From the NCBI RefSeq assembly GCF_000725495.1, contig NZ_JNZD01000032.1, positions 1 to 64,000 of the forward strand: a DNA stretch of 64,000 nucleotides, in the 5' to 3' direction. A model generated the notes under the pieces. It was not told where the DNA came from. It saw only the letters and a list, made by a program, of their open reading frames with translations, and searched no databases. The first letter of the stretch is position 1; every line of letters starts with the position of its first letter. Position numbers and translations under genes: made by a program. Source of the DNA: Streptomyces aureus. Lineage in GTDB: Bacteria > Actinomycetota > Actinomycetes > Streptomycetales > Streptomycetaceae. This document shows, one piece after another, positions 63,608-64,000 of the stretch.

Positions 63608-64000
63608 GTGGCGAAACTCAATCAGATCATCGCAGTGGAGAAGGGCATCAAGTCCAAGTCCCATCAGGACCTGACGGCCGCTCATCACGGGCTGCAGAAG
63701 CCTGCCCTGCTCGCGGGCATCTCGCGGACGTACCAGCCCAAGGACGAGGAGGGCGAGCAACTGCCGCCCGAGTCGACCCGGGTCCAGGTGCAGACCGAGA
63801 GCGTGCTGCGGGACACCGCGGCGACCCTGACGCGGCTGTTCGACGTGACCGCCACGAAGGACTGGGCCAACTGCACGGCGAGGGCCGACGTGGTGGTGGA
63901 CGGGCGGGTGCTCGTCGCCGAGGTGCCGGTGTCCTATCTGCTCTTCCTCGAGAAGCAGCTCACCGATCTCAACACCTTCGTGCGCAAGCTGCCCGTCCTC
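63608..64000 (+). CDS. conserved hypothetical protein, truncated by the window edge
   Basis: An open frame of 131 codons with no stop before the window ends. It begins with GTG and reads AKLNQIIAVEKGIKSKSHQD, then HHGLQKPALLAGISRTYQP, and later TATKDWANCTARADVVVDG and VPVSYLLFLEKQLTDL. This is a soluble protein conserved in actinobacteria, without a function I can name. TACCGT lies 7 nt before the GTG and no ribosome site is visible, which fits a leaderless start. Confidence 0.8.
   Translation, partial: MAKLNQIIAVEKGIKSKSHQDLTAAHHGLQKPALLAGISRTYQPKDEEGEQLPPESTRVQVQTESVLRDTAATLTRLFDVTATKDWANCTARADVVVDGRVLVAEVPVSYLLFLEKQLTDLNTFVRKLPVL

Overview
The window is a high-GC actinobacterial chromosome segment, almost certainly Streptomyces. 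Codon third positions are nearly all G or C. GTG and TTG starts and apparently leaderless genes are common. The order rpsA, polA, liv transporter, ANTAR regulator, pyk is the conserved Streptomyces core order. No plasmid, prophage, insertion sequence or CRISPR array is visible.

Positions 1-5,000 hold a secreted chitosanase, a zinc-finger rhomboid protease, a TerF-like von Willebrand A protein and a lone cytochrome b (qcrB) with no qcrA or qcrC beside it. Positions 5,004-15,824 form the most distinctive locus: eleven genes matching, in content and partly in order, the mycobacterial KstR2 regulon for the last steroid rings (C/D rings, HIP catabolism). They are ipdE2-ipdE1, an SDR, kstR2 and fadA6; then echA20-ipdA-ipdB-ipdC and two further SDRs. 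Both divergent promoters carry a palindrome close to the published KstR2 operator. No fadD3 ligase or upstream steroid genes are present in the window.

Positions 15,856-27,372 hold an ankyrin protein, a metallopeptidase with a zinc ribbon, an S. griseus-type trypsin, chorismate mutase, aminopeptidase N, a two-gene amino acid decarboxylase / amine N-hydroxylase operon with long poly-C tracts at the start of the second gene, and a Tat-exported 5'-nucleotidase. Positions 28,015-37,256 hold pyruvate kinase, an HTH-LAGLIDADG protein, an odd short tRNA with a CAA anticodon, the PdtaR-type ANTAR regulator and the livJHMGF branched-chain amino acid transporter. About 2 kb of repeat-rich DNA without a credible gene follows (37,257-39,316).

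Positions 39,317-64,000 are mostly core: thioesterase, FdhF/YdeP-type molybdoenzyme, DNA polymerase I, a lytic transglycosylase, DUF3068, HrpB helicase, ribosomal protein S1, PAC2 protein, coaE, a TPR protein, methyltransferases, DoxX, an S4-domain RNA-binding protein, UdgB uracil-DNA glycosylase, a RidA protein, and a gene running off the right end.

A recurring trait is minisatellite-like tandem repeats, both between genes and inside them. They give in-frame low-complexity insertions or tails in the chitosanase, IpdB, an SDR, the decarboxylase, LivG, HrpB and the S4 protein. All functional statements come from reading the sequence and from knowledge of the families; no database search was run.
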